Assembly: GCF_001661965.1 (NCBI RefSeq)
Contig: NZ_LYWZ01000023.1
Coordinates: forward strand, 1-64,000
Length of the DNA stretch: 64,000 bases
Direction of reading: 5' to 3'
From: Croceicoccus mobilis
GTDB taxonomy: Bacteria > Pseudomonadota > Alphaproteobacteria > Sphingomonadales > Sphingomonadaceae
The notes beneath the pieces were generated by a model. That model saw only the letters and a list, made by a program, of their open reading frames with translations, searched no databases and had not been told where the DNA came from. Made by a program: the position numbers and the translations under genes. Positions 33,448 through 44,091 of this stretch are shown piece after piece. How positions within the stretch are numbered: position 1 is the first letter of the stretch; every line of letters begins with the position of its first letter.

Positions 33448-34781
33448 GCTTCACCCGCACTCCGCTCAACCGTCGCACCCTGCTGCGCGGAACCGGCGCC
33501 GGGATCGCGCTGCCATTCCTTGAGGCGATGATGCCATCTGCCGCCGCGGCCGAAGTCGCCGCCCGGCCCAAGCGGCTACAGGTCTTCTACACCCCCAACG
33601 GCATGACGATGGACGAGTATCGCCCCGTCGGCGCAGGCCCGCTGAAGCTGACCAAGACGCTGGAGCCGCTGGAGCCGTTCAGGAACAAGGTCTCGGTCAT
33701 CACCGGACTCGGCCATCCGCAGGCCGCCGCGATGGGCGATGCGGCTGCGGGCCATGGGCGTTCGTGCCCCGCCTTCCTCACCGGCACCCATGTCCGCCAG
33801 ACCGAGGGGCCGGACATCCGCGCCGGGATCTCGATGGACCAGGTCTTCGCGCAGCACCTGGGCGATGCGACGCAGCTTTCCTCTCTGGAACTCGGCATCG
33901 ACCAGGCGAGCCTTCTTGGCAGCTGCGACATCAATTACAGCTGCGCCTATACCAATGGCATTTCGTGGCTCACCCCCACCGTGCCGCTGCCGGTCGACGC
34001 CAATCCGCGCACCGTGTTCGAACGGCTGTTCGGGGACGGCGACGCGCTCGATGAAAAGAGCCGTCAGGCAAGGCTGAGGAAACAGGCCTCGATCCTCGAT
34101 TTCGTGATGGAGGATACGGCGCGCCTGTCGGGCCAGCTGGGTCAGGCGGATCGGCACAAGCTCGAAGAATATCTCGATGCGACGCGCGCGATCGAAAAAC
34201 GGATCGAGCGCGCCAAGAGCGCCGCCCCCATCGCCAATGTAGATGACTTCACCCAGCCCGCGGGCATTCCCGACGATTTCGCCGAGCATGTGAAGCTGAT
34301 GATCGATCTGCAGGTGCTCGCTATGCAGGCCGACATCACCCGCGTCGGCACCTTCATGATCGGGCGCGAAATCTCGAACCGCACCTATCCCGAAATCGGC
34401 GTGCCGGATTCGCATCACATGCTCAGCCACCATGGCAAGAGCCCCGAAAAGATGGCGCAACTGGCCAAGATCAACCGCTATCACATGGAATTCTTCGCAT
34501 ACTACCTGACGAAAATGCAGGAGACGAAGGACGGCGAGGGATCGCTGCTCGACCGAACATTGGTCATTCGCGGATCGGCCTTCGGCGATTCCAACGACCA
34601 TGATTACATGGATCTGCCCGTCGTGCTGGCCGGCGGATTGATACAGGGCGGCGCGCATGTGGAGGTGGAGCATGGCACCTCCATGTCGAACCTGATGCTC
34701 GCGGGGCTCAATCTGCTGGACGTACCGGCGACCTCTTTCGGGGACAGCACCGGCGCGCTGAAGGAGCTGGCCCTTGCGTAA
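33444..34781 (+). CDS. DUF1552 (HXXSHH) Tat-exported protein
   Basis: 445-residue protein with a twin-arginine leader (NRRTLLRGTGAGIALPFLEAM) and the family hallmark H325-M-L-S-H329-H330 late in the chain. GRSCPAFLTGTHVRQ and DPSIDQ-like blocks in the first half are also typical. The family resembles sulfatase/alkaline-phosphatase-like DUF1501 proteins and almost always accompanies DUF1592 cytochromes; no reaction has been established to my knowledge. ATGA overlap with the upstream gene and an 8-base overlap with the ankyrin gene make this a coupled trio. Confidence 0.88.
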   Translation: MSFTRTPLNRRTLLRGTGAGIALPFLEAMMPSAAAAEVAARPKRLQVFYTPNGMTMDEYRPVGAGPLKLTKTLEPLEPFRNKVSVITGLGHPQAAAMGDAAAGHGRSCPAFLTGTHVRQTEGPDIRAGISMDQVFAQHLGDATQLSSLELGIDQASLLGSCDINYSCAYTNGISWLTPTVPLPVDANPRTVFERLFGDGDALDEKSRQARLRKQASILDFVMEDTARLSGQLGQADRHKLEEYLDATRAIEKRIERAKSAAPIANVDDFTQPAGIPDDFAEHVKLMIDLQVLAMQADITRVGTFMIGREISNRTYPEIGVPDSHHMLSHHGKSPEKMAQLAKINRYHMEFFAYYLTKMQETKDGEGSLLDRTLVIRGSAFGDSNDHDYMDLPVVLAGGLIQGGAHVEVEHGTSMSNLMLAGLNLLDVPATSFGDSTGALKELALA

Positions 34782-36102
34782 GCGCATCGCCCTGCTGGCG
34801 GCCTGCGCGCTGATGGGGGCGGCAGAGACGGCCCGCGCCGATGAAGGCGCGCTGGAACGCGCCGTCAGGGCCGACGATGTGGCGGGTGCAAAGGCGGCGC
34901 TGGCAGAGGGCGCCAATCCCGACCAGCGCCTCGCCTATGCCGCGACGCCGCTAGCGCTGGCGGTCGACCGGCAGAATGCTGCCATGGTCGAACTCCTGCT
35001 GGCAGAGGGCGCCGATCCCGACCTTTTCGATGCCGAGGGGCTGGCCCCGCTGGCACTGGCCTGCGAGCTTGGCGGCGGCGCGATCGTCGAAAAACTGCTT
35101 GGCGCCGGGGCCGATGTCCGCGCGGCAGGCGCGGATGGCACCACGCCGCTGGCGACCTGCGCCCGCTTCGCGCCGGCCGCCACGGTCGCGCAAATGCTAA
35201 AGCTTGGCGCCGATGCGCGGGCAGTGGATGCGCGCGGCCAGACACCGCTGATGTGGGCAGCGTCATCGGGCAATCTCGATGCGATGCGCATGGTGCTGAA
35301 CGCGGGCGCAGACGCCAATCGCGTCACCAAAGGCGGCTTCACCCCGCTGTTTTTCGCCATCAAGAGCAAGGTGCCCGAAGCCACCGCGATCATGCTCGAT
35401 GCCGGGGCAGACCCTGCCTTCATCGGGCCGGAAGATACCAGCGCGCTACAACTCGCGCTGTATCAGGAAAGCTGGGATGCGGCGGCGATGCTGCTGCGGC
35501 GCGGCCCTGCGTTCGATCTGGCCGCAACCGACCGCAACGGCCAGCAGCCGCTGCATGTCGCGGCCAAGGCCGGAGCCACCGAAGTGGTGGCCCTGCTGCT
35601 GGACAAGGGCGCTGATCCCAACGGCACCACCGGCCCTGCCCGCGTAACATGGGTGACGGAGGCTAATTTCGGCGTTCCCCCACCGCCCGTGCCACCCACT
35701 CCCCCTTTGCTGACGGCGGCTGCGCATGGACATGTCGATGTCATGCGCCTGCTGGTCGATGGCGGCGCGCGGCCCGATTTCACGGCGCAGAACGGCACCA
35801 ATGTCACGCTCGCCGCGGCCAAGGGGCAGGATGCGGATGCGCTGGCCTATGCGCTGGCCCTCGCCCCCGATGCCAATGTCGCCAATTCCGGCGGCGCAAC
35901 CCCGCTGCACCTGCTGCTTTATGGCGGAATGCAGCCCGCGCTGGAGCCCATGCTGAAACTGCTGCGCGATCAGGGTGCACGCACCGATATCGCCGCATCG
36001 GGCGGCCCCACCGCCGACGAGGTCGCGCAAAAAGGCCTGACCGAGGTGCGCGCCGTCTATGACCGAGTTTTCACACCCGCGCTGGCGAGTTCCGCTCATT
36101 GA
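34774..36102 (+). CDS. Exported ankyrin-repeat protein
   Basis: 442 residues from a TTG start with AAGGAG seven bases upstream, overlapping the DUF1552 stop. A signal peptide ends at TARA-D (about residue 22). Around eleven ankyrin repeats follow, with recurring GANPD / TPLALA / AVELLLAEGADP patterns. Between repeats eight and nine lies a proline-rich insertion (FGVPPPPVPPTPPLL, about residues 300-315). It probably acts as a periplasmic binding scaffold for its operon partners. Exported ankyrin proteins next to DUF1592/DUF1552 genes suggest a functional assembly; this is inferred from context only. Confidence 0.85.
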   Translation: MRKRIALLAACALMGAAETARADEGALERAVRADDVAGAKAALAEGANPDQRLAYAATPLALAVDRQNAAMVELLLAEGADPDLFDAEGLAPLALACELGGGAIVEKLLGAGADVRAAGADGTTPLATCARFAPAATVAQMLKLGADARAVDARGQTPLMWAASSGNLDAMRMVLNAGADANRVTKGGFTPLFFAIKSKVPEATAIMLDAGADPAFIGPEDTSALQLALYQESWDAAAMLLRRGPAFDLAATDRNGQQPLHVAAKAGATEVVALLLDKGADPNGTTGPARVTWVTEANFGVPPPPVPPTPPLLTAAAHGHVDVMRLLVDGGARPDFTAQNGTNVTLAAAKGQDADALAYALALAPDANVANSGGATPLHLLLYGGMQPALEPMLKLLRDQGARTDIAASGGPTADEVAQKGLTEVRAVYDRVFTPALASSAH

Positions 36103-36131
36103 GCGCCCCGCAATTTCCCAAGGATATCAGG

Positions 36132-36617
36132 ATGAACCGCACCTCTTCCCGCACTTACTTTCGATCGGGTCTGCTTGCCCTGTCGGCTGCCGCGCTGGGC
36201 ACGATCGGCACCATGGCGATTGCCGCACCATCTGCCAGCTCCGCGATCGCGCAGCGGCAAGCCGGGTTTAAAGACATGGGCCGCGCTATGAAGGTGCTGA
36301 AGGGCCAGGTCTCAGGCGGCAGCATCGACCGCGCCGCAGCGGTCGCCGCCGCCAGGACCATCGCTGCAAACGCCCGGACGCAGAAAACCCTGTTCCCCGC
36401 GGGCAGCGGCGCATCTTCGGGCATTGCGACCGACGCGCTGAACGGCATCTGGAGCGACCGCGCCGCATTCGACGCGCAAATGGCAAGGCTCGCCTCCGAA
36501 GCCGACCGGCTGGTCAGCGTTGCCGGTTCGGGCAATGCCGATGCGCTGAACACGCAGTTCCGCGCCACCGGCAAGGTGTGCAGCACCTGTCACCGCCAGT
36601 TCCGCGCCGACGATTGA
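36132..36617 (+). CDS. Periplasmic c-type cytochrome (cytochrome c'/c556-like)
   Basis: 161 residues. Sec leader to about residue 32 (AIAAPSA), an all-helical body (FKDMGRAMKVLKGQV at the start, RAAFDAQMARLASEADRLV in the middle), and the single haem site CSTCH at 150-154 next to the C-terminus, the layout of cytochrome c' and c556. The ATG 36132 has AAGGA seven bases upstream, clearly better than a TTG at 36099. It lies 30 bases after the ankyrin gene and five before cytochrome b561, fitting an electron-transfer pair. Confidence 0.87.
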   Translation: MNRTSSRTYFRSGLLALSAAALGTIGTMAIAAPSASSAIAQRQAGFKDMGRAMKVLKGQVSGGSIDRAAAVAAARTIAANARTQKTLFPAGSGASSGIATDALNGIWSDRAAFDAQMARLASEADRLVSVAGSGNADALNTQFRATGKVCSTCHRQFRADD

Positions 36618-36621
36618 TCCG

Positions 36622-37284
36622 ATGACCGGAATCGCCGCCAGGGTCGCCATCTGGGATCTTCCGATCCGCCTGTTCCACTGGCTGCTGGTCGGCCTGATGG
36701 CGTTTTCATGGTGGAGCGGCGAGGAGCATGAGCTGGAGCTGCATCGCACCTCGGGCTATTTCATCCTCGCGCTGATCGTGTTTCGCATCTTCTGGGGCTT
36801 TGCGGGCACGCGCACGGCGCGGTTCTCCACCTTCGTGAAGGGACCCGCATCGGTTGCGGCCTATACACGCAGTCTGGCTTCGCGCAGCGGCAAACCTGCT
36901 GGCGGCCACAACCCGCTCGGCGGGTGGAGCGTGATCGCGATGCTCCTCGCCATTGGCCTGATGGTCGCGGCGGGGCTGTTCGCAGTCGATGTCGACGGCT
37001 GGGAATCAGGCCCACTCGCCGATTACATCAGCTTTGATCAGGGCCGCGCCGCGGCAGATATCCACGAGGTACTGTTCAAGATCATCCTCGCGCTGGTGGC
37101 ATTGCACGTGGCCGCGATAGCGTTCTATCGGATCTGGAAGAGGCAGAACCTCATCGGCCCGATGATTCTGGGAAAGGGTAAGAGCGACATCGCAAACAGC
37201 CGCGTCGTGATCTGGAAATTGCTGATCGGCATGCTGATCGCCGCGGCAACTGCCTATGCGGTTTCAACGGGCTTTCGCTTTTAA
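36622..37284 (+). CDS. Cytochrome b561 family membrane protein
   Basis: 220-residue di-haem b561-type protein with four main membrane segments. Candidate haem ligands are His19 (LFHWLL), His40 (LELHRTSGY), and the histidines in DIHEVLF and VALHVAAIAFY. Such proteins move electrons between the quinone pool and periplasmic cytochromes. Its position immediately after the cytochrome c gene, as the fifth gene of the DUF1592 set, suggests it links that set to the respiratory membrane. The last 20 residues form a further hydrophobic segment. Confidence 0.87.
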   Translation: MTGIAARVAIWDLPIRLFHWLLVGLMAFSWWSGEEHELELHRTSGYFILALIVFRIFWGFAGTRTARFSTFVKGPASVAAYTRSLASRSGKPAGGHNPLGGWSVIAMLLAIGLMVAAGLFAVDVDGWESGPLADYISFDQGRAAADIHEVLFKIILALVALHVAAIAFYRIWKRQNLIGPMILGKGKSDIANSRVVIWKLLIGMLIAAATAYAVSTGFRF

Positions 37285-37360
37285 CGCCCGTCCCGGCGCG
37301 TGCCGCTGACCCAACGAAAGCGCCGCTGAACGCCGCGCTTTGCCATCATGCTTTGTGAAA

Positions 37361-37447
37361 TGGTGCCCAGAAGAGGACTCGAACCTCCACGCCCTTGCGA
37401 GCGCCGCCACCTGAAGACGGTGCGTCTACCAATTCCGCCATCTGGGC
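37361..37447 (-). tRNA. tRNA-Leu (anticodon CAG)
   Basis: On the minus strand it begins GCCCAGATGGCGGAATTGG and ends with TCTGGGC, discriminator A and encoded CCA. The acceptor stem pairs over 7 bp, the anticodon loop is TTCAGGT giving CAG, and the long variable arm typical of tRNA-Leu (GGCGCTCGCAAGGGCGT) is present, as is the GTTCGAGTC T-arm. 87 nt including CCA. Confidence 0.97.
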
Positions 37448-37567
37448 ACATTGTGCTTTTGCGGCCAGAGCGCCGCTGCACGGTAGGAGCGCGCCACTAG
37501 GCCGAGGCGCGATTCGTGTCAACTGGTTCAGATACGAAAAATGCATCAGCCGACAATCTTTTATCGT

Positions 37568-38698
37568 TTAGCCGAGCACTTGGCTCACCGGCATATGATC
37601 GTAACCCAGCTCACGCGCCACGGCTTCATAAGTCACCTGCCCTGCATGAACATTCAGCCCCGCTGCCAGATGGGGATCGGCGCGAAGCGCATTCTTCCAG
37701 CCGCCGGGGCTATCAAAGGCATCGGCGATCCGCAGCGCGTGCGGCAGTGTCACATTGTTGAGCGCGTAGGTGCTGGTGCGCGACACCGCGCCGGGCATGT
37801 TCGCGACGCAGTAATGGACGATGCCATCGACGATGAAGGTCGGGTCGTCATGGGTGGTCGGATGGCTGGTCTCGAAACAGCCGCCCTGGTCGATCGCGAC
37901 ATCGACCAGCACCGCGCCTTTTTTCATGCCTTTCAGCATCGCGCGGCTTACCAGCTTGGGCGCGGCGGCGCCGGGGATCAGCACCGCGCCTATGACGAGA
38001 TCGGCATCGCACACGACCTCGGCCAGGTTCGCCTTGTTCGAAAAGCGGGTCTTGGCGCGGCTCTCGAAATAAAGGCCGAGGCGTTCCAGTTGTTCGGGGC
38101 TGCGGTCGAGGATGGTGACATCCGCGCCCATGCCCACCGCCATTTGTGCCGCGTTCCAGCCGACGACCCCGCCGCCGATCACCGCGACCTTGGCCGGGGC
38201 CACACCCGGCACTCCGCCGATCAGCACCCCGCGCCCGCCATGCGCCTTTTCCAGCGCGGTGGCGCCGGCCTGAACGCTCATGCGGCCTGCGACCTGGCTC
38301 ATCGGCTTTAACAGCGGCAGCGTGCCGCCCGGCCCCGTCACCGTTTCATAGGCGATCGCCGTCACGCCCGACTTGACGAGATCGGCGGTCTGTTCGGGAT
38401 CGGGCGCGAGGTGGAGATAGGTGTAGAGGATCTGCCCCTCGCGCAGCATGGCGCGCTCGGCGGCCTGCGGCTCCTTGACCTTTACCACCATGTCGCACTG
38501 GGCGAATATCTCTTGCGGCCCATCAACAATGGCCGCGCCGGCTTCGACATAATCGCGGTCATGCGCGCCAATTCCTTCGCCTGCGCCGGTTTCGACCATG
38601 ACCTCATGGCCATGCGCGACCAGTTCGACCACGCTTTCGGGCGTGAGGCCGACGCGATATTCATGGTTCTTGATTTCCCGTGGCGTGCCGATGCGCAT
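37568..38698 (-). CDS. ald: Alanine dehydrogenase
   Basis: 376-residue NAD-dependent alanine dehydrogenase. N-terminal [20 protein letters not shown] carries the conserved substrate Arg and Lys regions (KVKEPQ). The cofactor motif [27 protein letters not shown] and [21 protein letters not shown] are family signatures. It interconverts L-alanine and pyruvate plus ammonium. The ATG 38698 has GCGAGG six bases upstream. tRNA-Leu lies 120 bases downstream on the same strand. Length is close to the usual 371. Confidence 0.96.
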   Translation of the reverse strand: MRIGTPREIKNHEYRVGLTPESVVELVAHGHEVMVETGAGEGIGAHDRDYVEAGAAIVDGPQEIFAQCDMVVKVKEPQAAERAMLREGQILYTYLHLAPDPEQTADLVKSGVTAIAYETVTGPGGTLPLLKPMSQVAGRMSVQAGATALEKAHGGRGVLIGGVPGVAPAKVAVIGGGVVGWNAAQMAVGMGADVTILDRSPEQLERLGLYFESRAKTRFSNKANLAEVVCDADLVIGAVLIPGAAAPKLVSRAMLKGMKKGAVLVDVAIDQGGCFETSHPTTHDDPTFIVDGIVHYCVANMPGAVSRTSTYALNNVTLPHALRIADAFDSPGGWKNALRADPHLAAGLNVHAGQVTYEAVARELGYDHMPVSQVLG

Positions 38699-38830
38699 GG
38701 ATAGCCTCGCTCTTGATATGCTGCCGGTGCGACTTCTTTCGGAAACGGATGGCGGCGCTGGCAGGTTCCGGCGGTCCCGCAGCGACCCGAATTGGAGGAC
38801 CGGATCGCCGTTCGGCAAGACAGCGGCAGA

Positions 38831-38895
38831 TTTACCGTGGCTGCGGCGGCTTTCGGGCGTTTGGATTTTCCCCGCTTATGACCGAAACGGGGTGG
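38831..38895 (-). repeat. Intergenic repeat B, copy 1
   Basis: 65-bp element that aligns without gaps to 45829-45893 read on the opposite strand, with 53 of 65 bases identical by hand count. It ends one base before the stop codon of the small gene at 38896-39096, so it lies just downstream of that gene. Its inner end contains GCTTATGACCG, related to the core GCTAACGACCG of repeat A. Function unknown; it may be the terminal repeat of a cassette or a transcript-end structure. Confidence 0.8.
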
Positions 38896-39096
38896 TTAGC
38901 TGACGCGAGGCTCCTGAGGGGATAGCCGACTGAAAATGAGAGAGAGCGACACAGAAACGAGCATCAATCCCATTACCGAATAGATGTAACCTTCCAAGCC
39001 ATCAAAACCGGAGAGCCTTAACACCATCAATGTCCCAAAACTGCCAAGGAGCAGGAGGTGGATACGCTCAATAAGTTCCTTCGCTTTTGTGACCAT
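38896..39096 (-). CDS. Small orphan membrane protein in a lower-GC island
   Basis: 66-residue protein with an amphipathic N-terminus (MVTKAKELIERIHLLLL) and two hydrophobic segments separated by RLSGFDGLEGYIY; the tail is RLSPQEPRVS. Base composition and codon use are clearly less GC-rich than the neighbours. The ATG 39096 has AAGAG at usable distance; a TTG six codons upstream (39114) is possible. It is bounded upstream by repeat A and downstream by repeat B, the same layout as the unrelated gene at 45333-45803. No family recognised. Confidence 0.65.
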   Translation of the reverse strand: MVTKAKELIERIHLLLLGSFGTLMVLRLSGFDGLEGYIYSVMGLMLVSVSLSLIFSRLSPQEPRVS

Positions 39097-39148
39097 CCGG
39101 CTTCTCTTTTCCAATCAGTGAATGGAATGAAGACTGCCCCATCGCCGG

Positions 39149-39185
39149 AACGTCCGCAATTGGTCGTTTGCCGACAGTCCGCTTT
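39149..39185 (-). repeat. Intergenic repeat A, copy 1
   Basis: 37-bp element on the minus strand, 33 of 37 bases identical to 45246-45282 read on the plus strand. It lies 52 bases upstream of the start of the small membrane protein gene, in the same orientation as that gene. Immediately beyond it is a near-perfect stem around GCCAGC/GCTGGC (39187-39209). Confidence 0.8.
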
Positions 39186-39242
39186 AGCCAGCAATAAGCC
39201 AAAGCTGGCAAACCGCGACCTAAAGGCAGCAGCCCCCTCCTC

Positions 39243-40526
39243 TCAACCCGCTCGCCGGCGCAATTTCGGTTCGACCGTAATGCCGAAGCTGTCGACGTAG
39301 TCCTGCATCTCGTCCATCACCTGTTCGGGCGTCAGCTTGAATTCGGCAAGGCTGTAGCGATGCGGATGGCGTTTCAGCAGGCGTGACCGTTTCACATAGG
39401 CACGCATCGCGGGCAGCGCGGGTTCGATATCCATGCCAAGGAAGCGATAGACGCGGCGCATTGCGCCCTCCCAGTCGCGCTCCATGTCCTCGTAATGGAT
39501 GTCGATCATGCGCTCTGCCGGGATCAGCTTGCGCGCGCTGCGCATGCGGTCGATCTGCAGGCGCGTCTTCCTCAGCCATTCACGGCCCAGTTCGCGCGCG
39601 TCGGCCTGATCGGAATAGATGATGGTCTGGTTCCATGCGAGCGAGGCCGCGCTGCCCACCAGCGCCAGCGGGTCGCGGTGGGTGAAGATCATCCGCGCAT
39701 CGGGGAAGGTCGCGAGCAGCGCCTTGATGTCGATCATGTGCTGCGGCGTTTTCAGGATCCACGGCTTCAGGCTGGAGGATTGCTGCGACCAGCCGATCAG
39801 TTTCAAAAGGCGCGCCATCTGGGCATAGGCAGGGCGCCCATCGGCATCCTCGCACCAGCGGCCATAGGTTTTCACCATCCATTGCGCCTCGTGCTTCATC
39901 CCCCAGAAGCTGTTGACGAGCAGGCCCAGCTCCTCTTCCGTCTCATAGGGACCGGTGGGATGGATGTTGAGAGTGCGCGGATTGGCCAGCCGCGCGATGC
40001 GCTGGATGCGGCGGGCCAGCTGAGGGCGGTGATCGGTCGACGGGTCGCCCGGCACGAAACCGGGCCATGGCACAGGCGAAATCGTCTCGAACGCGCGCAG
40101 GTGGGACAGGCGATGGTCGGACGCCAGCAGCCGGTGCATGCGCGTGGTGCCCGACCGCATCGGCCCGACGATGGCAATGGGGCGCGGCAGGGCGCGGGTC
40201 AGTATCTCCGGGTTCTCGGCAAACCATTGCTGCGCCCAGAGGCGGTCCTTCAGCACCTTGTCGATCTGCTTGTCGGCGGTAAATTCGCCCGCGACATTCA
40301 GCCTTGCATCGCGATGGAGGGAATCGAGCAGGCGGTCCAGGGGCTCGACGAAACTGTCGTCGCCGAAATCGGAAAGGCCGGTGGTTTCGGCCGCCCGGTC
40401 CATCATCGCCTGCCGGGTCAGGTCGGGTTCCGCCATCAGGCCCAGCTTGCGGCCAAGGGTCAAGGAGCGGTTGAGAGCGCCGATGAAGGCGGTGCGGCGA
40501 GGAGGCTTGGTGATGGCTTTGGGCAA
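39243..40526 (-). CDS. Sulfotransferase family protein
   Basis: About 427 residues. The 5'-phosphosulfate loop is GPMRSGTTRMHRLLASD near residue 125, the 3'-phosphate motif region is FTHRDPLALVGSAASL, and HYEDMERDWEGAMRRVYRFLG matches sphingomonad sulfotransferase-domain proteins that modify lipids or polysaccharides with PAPS. The start is uncertain: codon usage looks coding from the TTG at 40526; the first good ATG is at 40436, and the frame is open to 40607. The acceptor substrate cannot be inferred. Divergent from serS. Confidence 0.78.
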   Translation of the reverse strand: MPKAITKPPRRTAFIGALNRSLTLGRKLGLMAEPDLTRQAMMDRAAETTGLSDFGDDSFVEPLDRLLDSLHRDARLNVAGEFTADKQIDKVLKDRLWAQQWFAENPEILTRALPRPIAIVGPMRSGTTRMHRLLASDHRLSHLRAFETISPVPWPGFVPGDPSTDHRPQLARRIQRIARLANPRTLNIHPTGPYETEEELGLLVNSFWGMKHEAQWMVKTYGRWCEDADGRPAYAQMARLLKLIGWSQQSSSLKPWILKTPQHMIDIKALLATFPDARMIFTHRDPLALVGSAASLAWNQTIIYSDQADARELGREWLRKTRLQIDRMRSARKLIPAERMIDIHYEDMERDWEGAMRRVYRFLGMDIEPALPAMRAYVKRSRLLKRHPHRYSLAEFKLTPEQVMDEMQDYVDSFGITVEPKLRRRAG

Positions 40527-40611
40527 TATCTGGTCCGCGGGTCTTTCTGTTGGCTGATGGCAGGAAGCGCGCCGCCATGCAGGGACCGCGCACCATGCCA
40601 TTTGCAAATAG

Positions 40612-42020
<1,409 letters not shown>

Positions 42021-42021
<1 letters not shown>

Positions 42022-42800
42022 TGCGTATCCTTCTGACCAATGACGACGGCATCCACGCACCCGGCCTGAAAGTGCTGGAGGCGATCGCGCGCCAGCTGTC
42101 CGACGACATCTGGATCAGCGCCCCGGCAGAGGAAATGTCGGGCGCGGGTCACTCGCTAACGCTAACGCGGCCTGTCCGCCTGCGCCAGCATGACGAGCGG
42201 CGCTTCTCGGTCACCGGCACGCCGACCGATGCGGTGACCTTGGGACTGCGCAAGGTGATGACGGACGGCGCGCCCGACCTCATCCTTTCCGGCGTCAATC
42301 GCGGCGCGAACCTTGCCGACGACATCACCTATTCGGGCACGGTGTCGGCGGCATTGGAAGGGGCGCTGGCAGGCATTCCCTCCATCGCGCTGAGCCAGGT
42401 CTACAGCCACGAAGCGGCGGGCAATAATGTCTCTTTCTCCGCCGCGACCGAGTGGGGCGCGAAAGTGCTGCGCCCGCTGATCGATCTCGAATTCCCGCAT
42501 CGCACGCTGATCAATGTGAACTTCCCCGCACTGCCCGCCGATCAGGTGAAGGGCATCCGCGTCGTGCGTCAGGGCTTCCACGATTACAGCCGCGGCACGC
42601 TCGTCGAGAGCGTCGATCCACGCGGCTTCCCCTATTACTGGTTCGGCCTCGAACCGATGGAACATACGCCCGGCCACGACACCGATCTTGAATCGGTCAA
42701 GGACGGCTATGTCGCCGTGACCCCGCTGCAGCTCGACCTCACCCATTATGCGTCATTGGACCGGCTGGCCGGACGCTACAACGAAACCGATGGCGGCTGA
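42021..42800 (+). CDS. surE: 5'/3'-nucleotidase SurE
   Basis: 259-residue SurE with the metal site NDDG (residues 7-10) at the N-terminus, the APAEEMSGAGHSLTLTRP loop, LILSGVNRGANLADDITYSGTVSAA, and VNFP with the C-terminal TDLESVKDGYVAVTPLQLD. It removes phosphate from nucleoside monophosphates in stationary phase or under stress. Coupled to serS by overlapping stop/start, and its 3' end overlaps the channel gene by 11 bases. Confidence 0.96.
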
Positions 42801-43860
42801 GGGCGGACGCATCAAGCGCCGCCGCGAACGGCTGCGCGTCCATCGCCCGCTACGGCGGCGGGTGAAGGTGCCTGTCTGGGCCGACGTGTTCCTGCGCCTT
42901 GGCGCGGCGCTCGCGCTGGTGTTCATGGTGGTGATGATCCACTGGTTCGACCGCTCGGGCCTTGTCGACAACGTGGACGGGGAAGTGAGCTTTCTCGACG
43001 TCGTCTATTTTACCATGATCTCGATCACCACCACCGGTTTCGGCGACATCGCGCCCGTATCGGACAAGGCGCGCATGGTCGAAGCTGTCATCGTGACGCC
43101 AATCCGTTTCGCCGTGATCTTCATCTTCGTCGGCGCCGCCTATAATTTCGTGATCAAGAGAAGCTGGGAGAAATTCCGCATGACCCGCATCCAGGAACGC
43201 CTGACCGATCATTACGTGGTGCTGGGCTTCGGCGTCTCGGGCAGCGAATCCGTGGCCGAGATGATCGCGCGCGGCACCGACCCCGAATGCATCGTCGTGA
43301 TGGACACTGACGAGGAACGCCTCGAACTCGCCGAACGCATGGGCTGCAACGTGATGGAGGCGGATGCCACCCGCGACGATTCCCTGCGCGATGTCCGCAT
43401 CGACGAAGCCGCGACCGTGCTGGTCAGCGCGGGGCGCGACGATGCCTCGATCCTGATCGTGCTTACCGTGCGCCATCTTGCGCCCAAGGTGCCGATCACC
43501 GTCGTCATCCGCGCGGCCGATAACGAGCTTCTGGCGAAACAGGCGGGCGCGACCAATGTGATCAACCCGGTCCGCATGACCGGCCTGCTGCTGGCGGGCT
43601 CCGCATCGGGCATGCATGTCGCCGACTATCTCGCCGATCTCGCCTCGGTCCAGGGGCGCGTGCAGCTGATCGAGCGGCAGGCGAAACCCGAGGACATCGG
43701 CAAGCCGCTCAGGCACCTTGGCACCGGCAGTATCGGCGTGCGCCTCTACCGCCATGGCCGCGCCTTCGGTTACTGGGAGCCTGAGGCCAACGCCGTGGAA
43801 GCGGGCGACATGATCGTCGTCATACGCCCCACGCCCAACATGGGCGAAGGGGTGCTGTGA
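42790..43860 (+). CDS. Potassium-channel-like protein with TrkA-N/TrkA-C (RCK) domains
   Basis: 356 residues. A basic N-terminus is followed by a membrane segment (about 35-51), a pore loop with filter T-T-G83-F-G-D, a second membrane segment, a cytoplasmic Rossmann-type TrkA-N domain (VVLGFGVSGSESVAEMI, VMDTDEERLELAERMG) and a C-terminal TrkA-C-like domain. The filter reads TGFGD rather than the common TVGYGD, which is seen in some bacterial channels and may change selectivity or conductance. Start ATG 42790 overlaps the end of surE, so the two are probably co-expressed. Confidence 0.88.
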   Translation: MAAEGGRIKRRRERLRVHRPLRRRVKVPVWADVFLRLGAALALVFMVVMIHWFDRSGLVDNVDGEVSFLDVVYFTMISITTTGFGDIAPVSDKARMVEAVIVTPIRFAVIFIFVGAAYNFVIKRSWEKFRMTRIQERLTDHYVVLGFGVSGSESVAEMIARGTDPECIVVMDTDEERLELAERMGCNVMEADATRDDSLRDVRIDEAATVLVSAGRDDASILIVLTVRHLAPKVPITVVIRAADNELLAKQAGATNVINPVRMTGLLLAGSASGMHVADYLADLASVQGRVQLIERQAKPEDIGKPLRHLGTGSIGVRLYRHGRAFGYWEPEANAVEAGDMIVVIRPTPNMGEGVL

Positions 43861-44091
43861 TCAAGCGTCACTCCTGAAACCTGAAGTAAATCAGTTCGAA
43901 CCGGGCAAGTGACGCCAGAGAAATCGCAAATACCTTTCGGGTAATTCCGATTTCCCAACTTCCTCCACATCGTCGCAATTGCGCGCTTTTCTCCAGACGG
44001 GCTAGCTGGTCACTGGATCGGTCATGACGGTGTGCGGGATCGCACCGCCATGGCCAAGTCTCGCTTCGGGTCAGCGCACTGGGGGGTGCCG

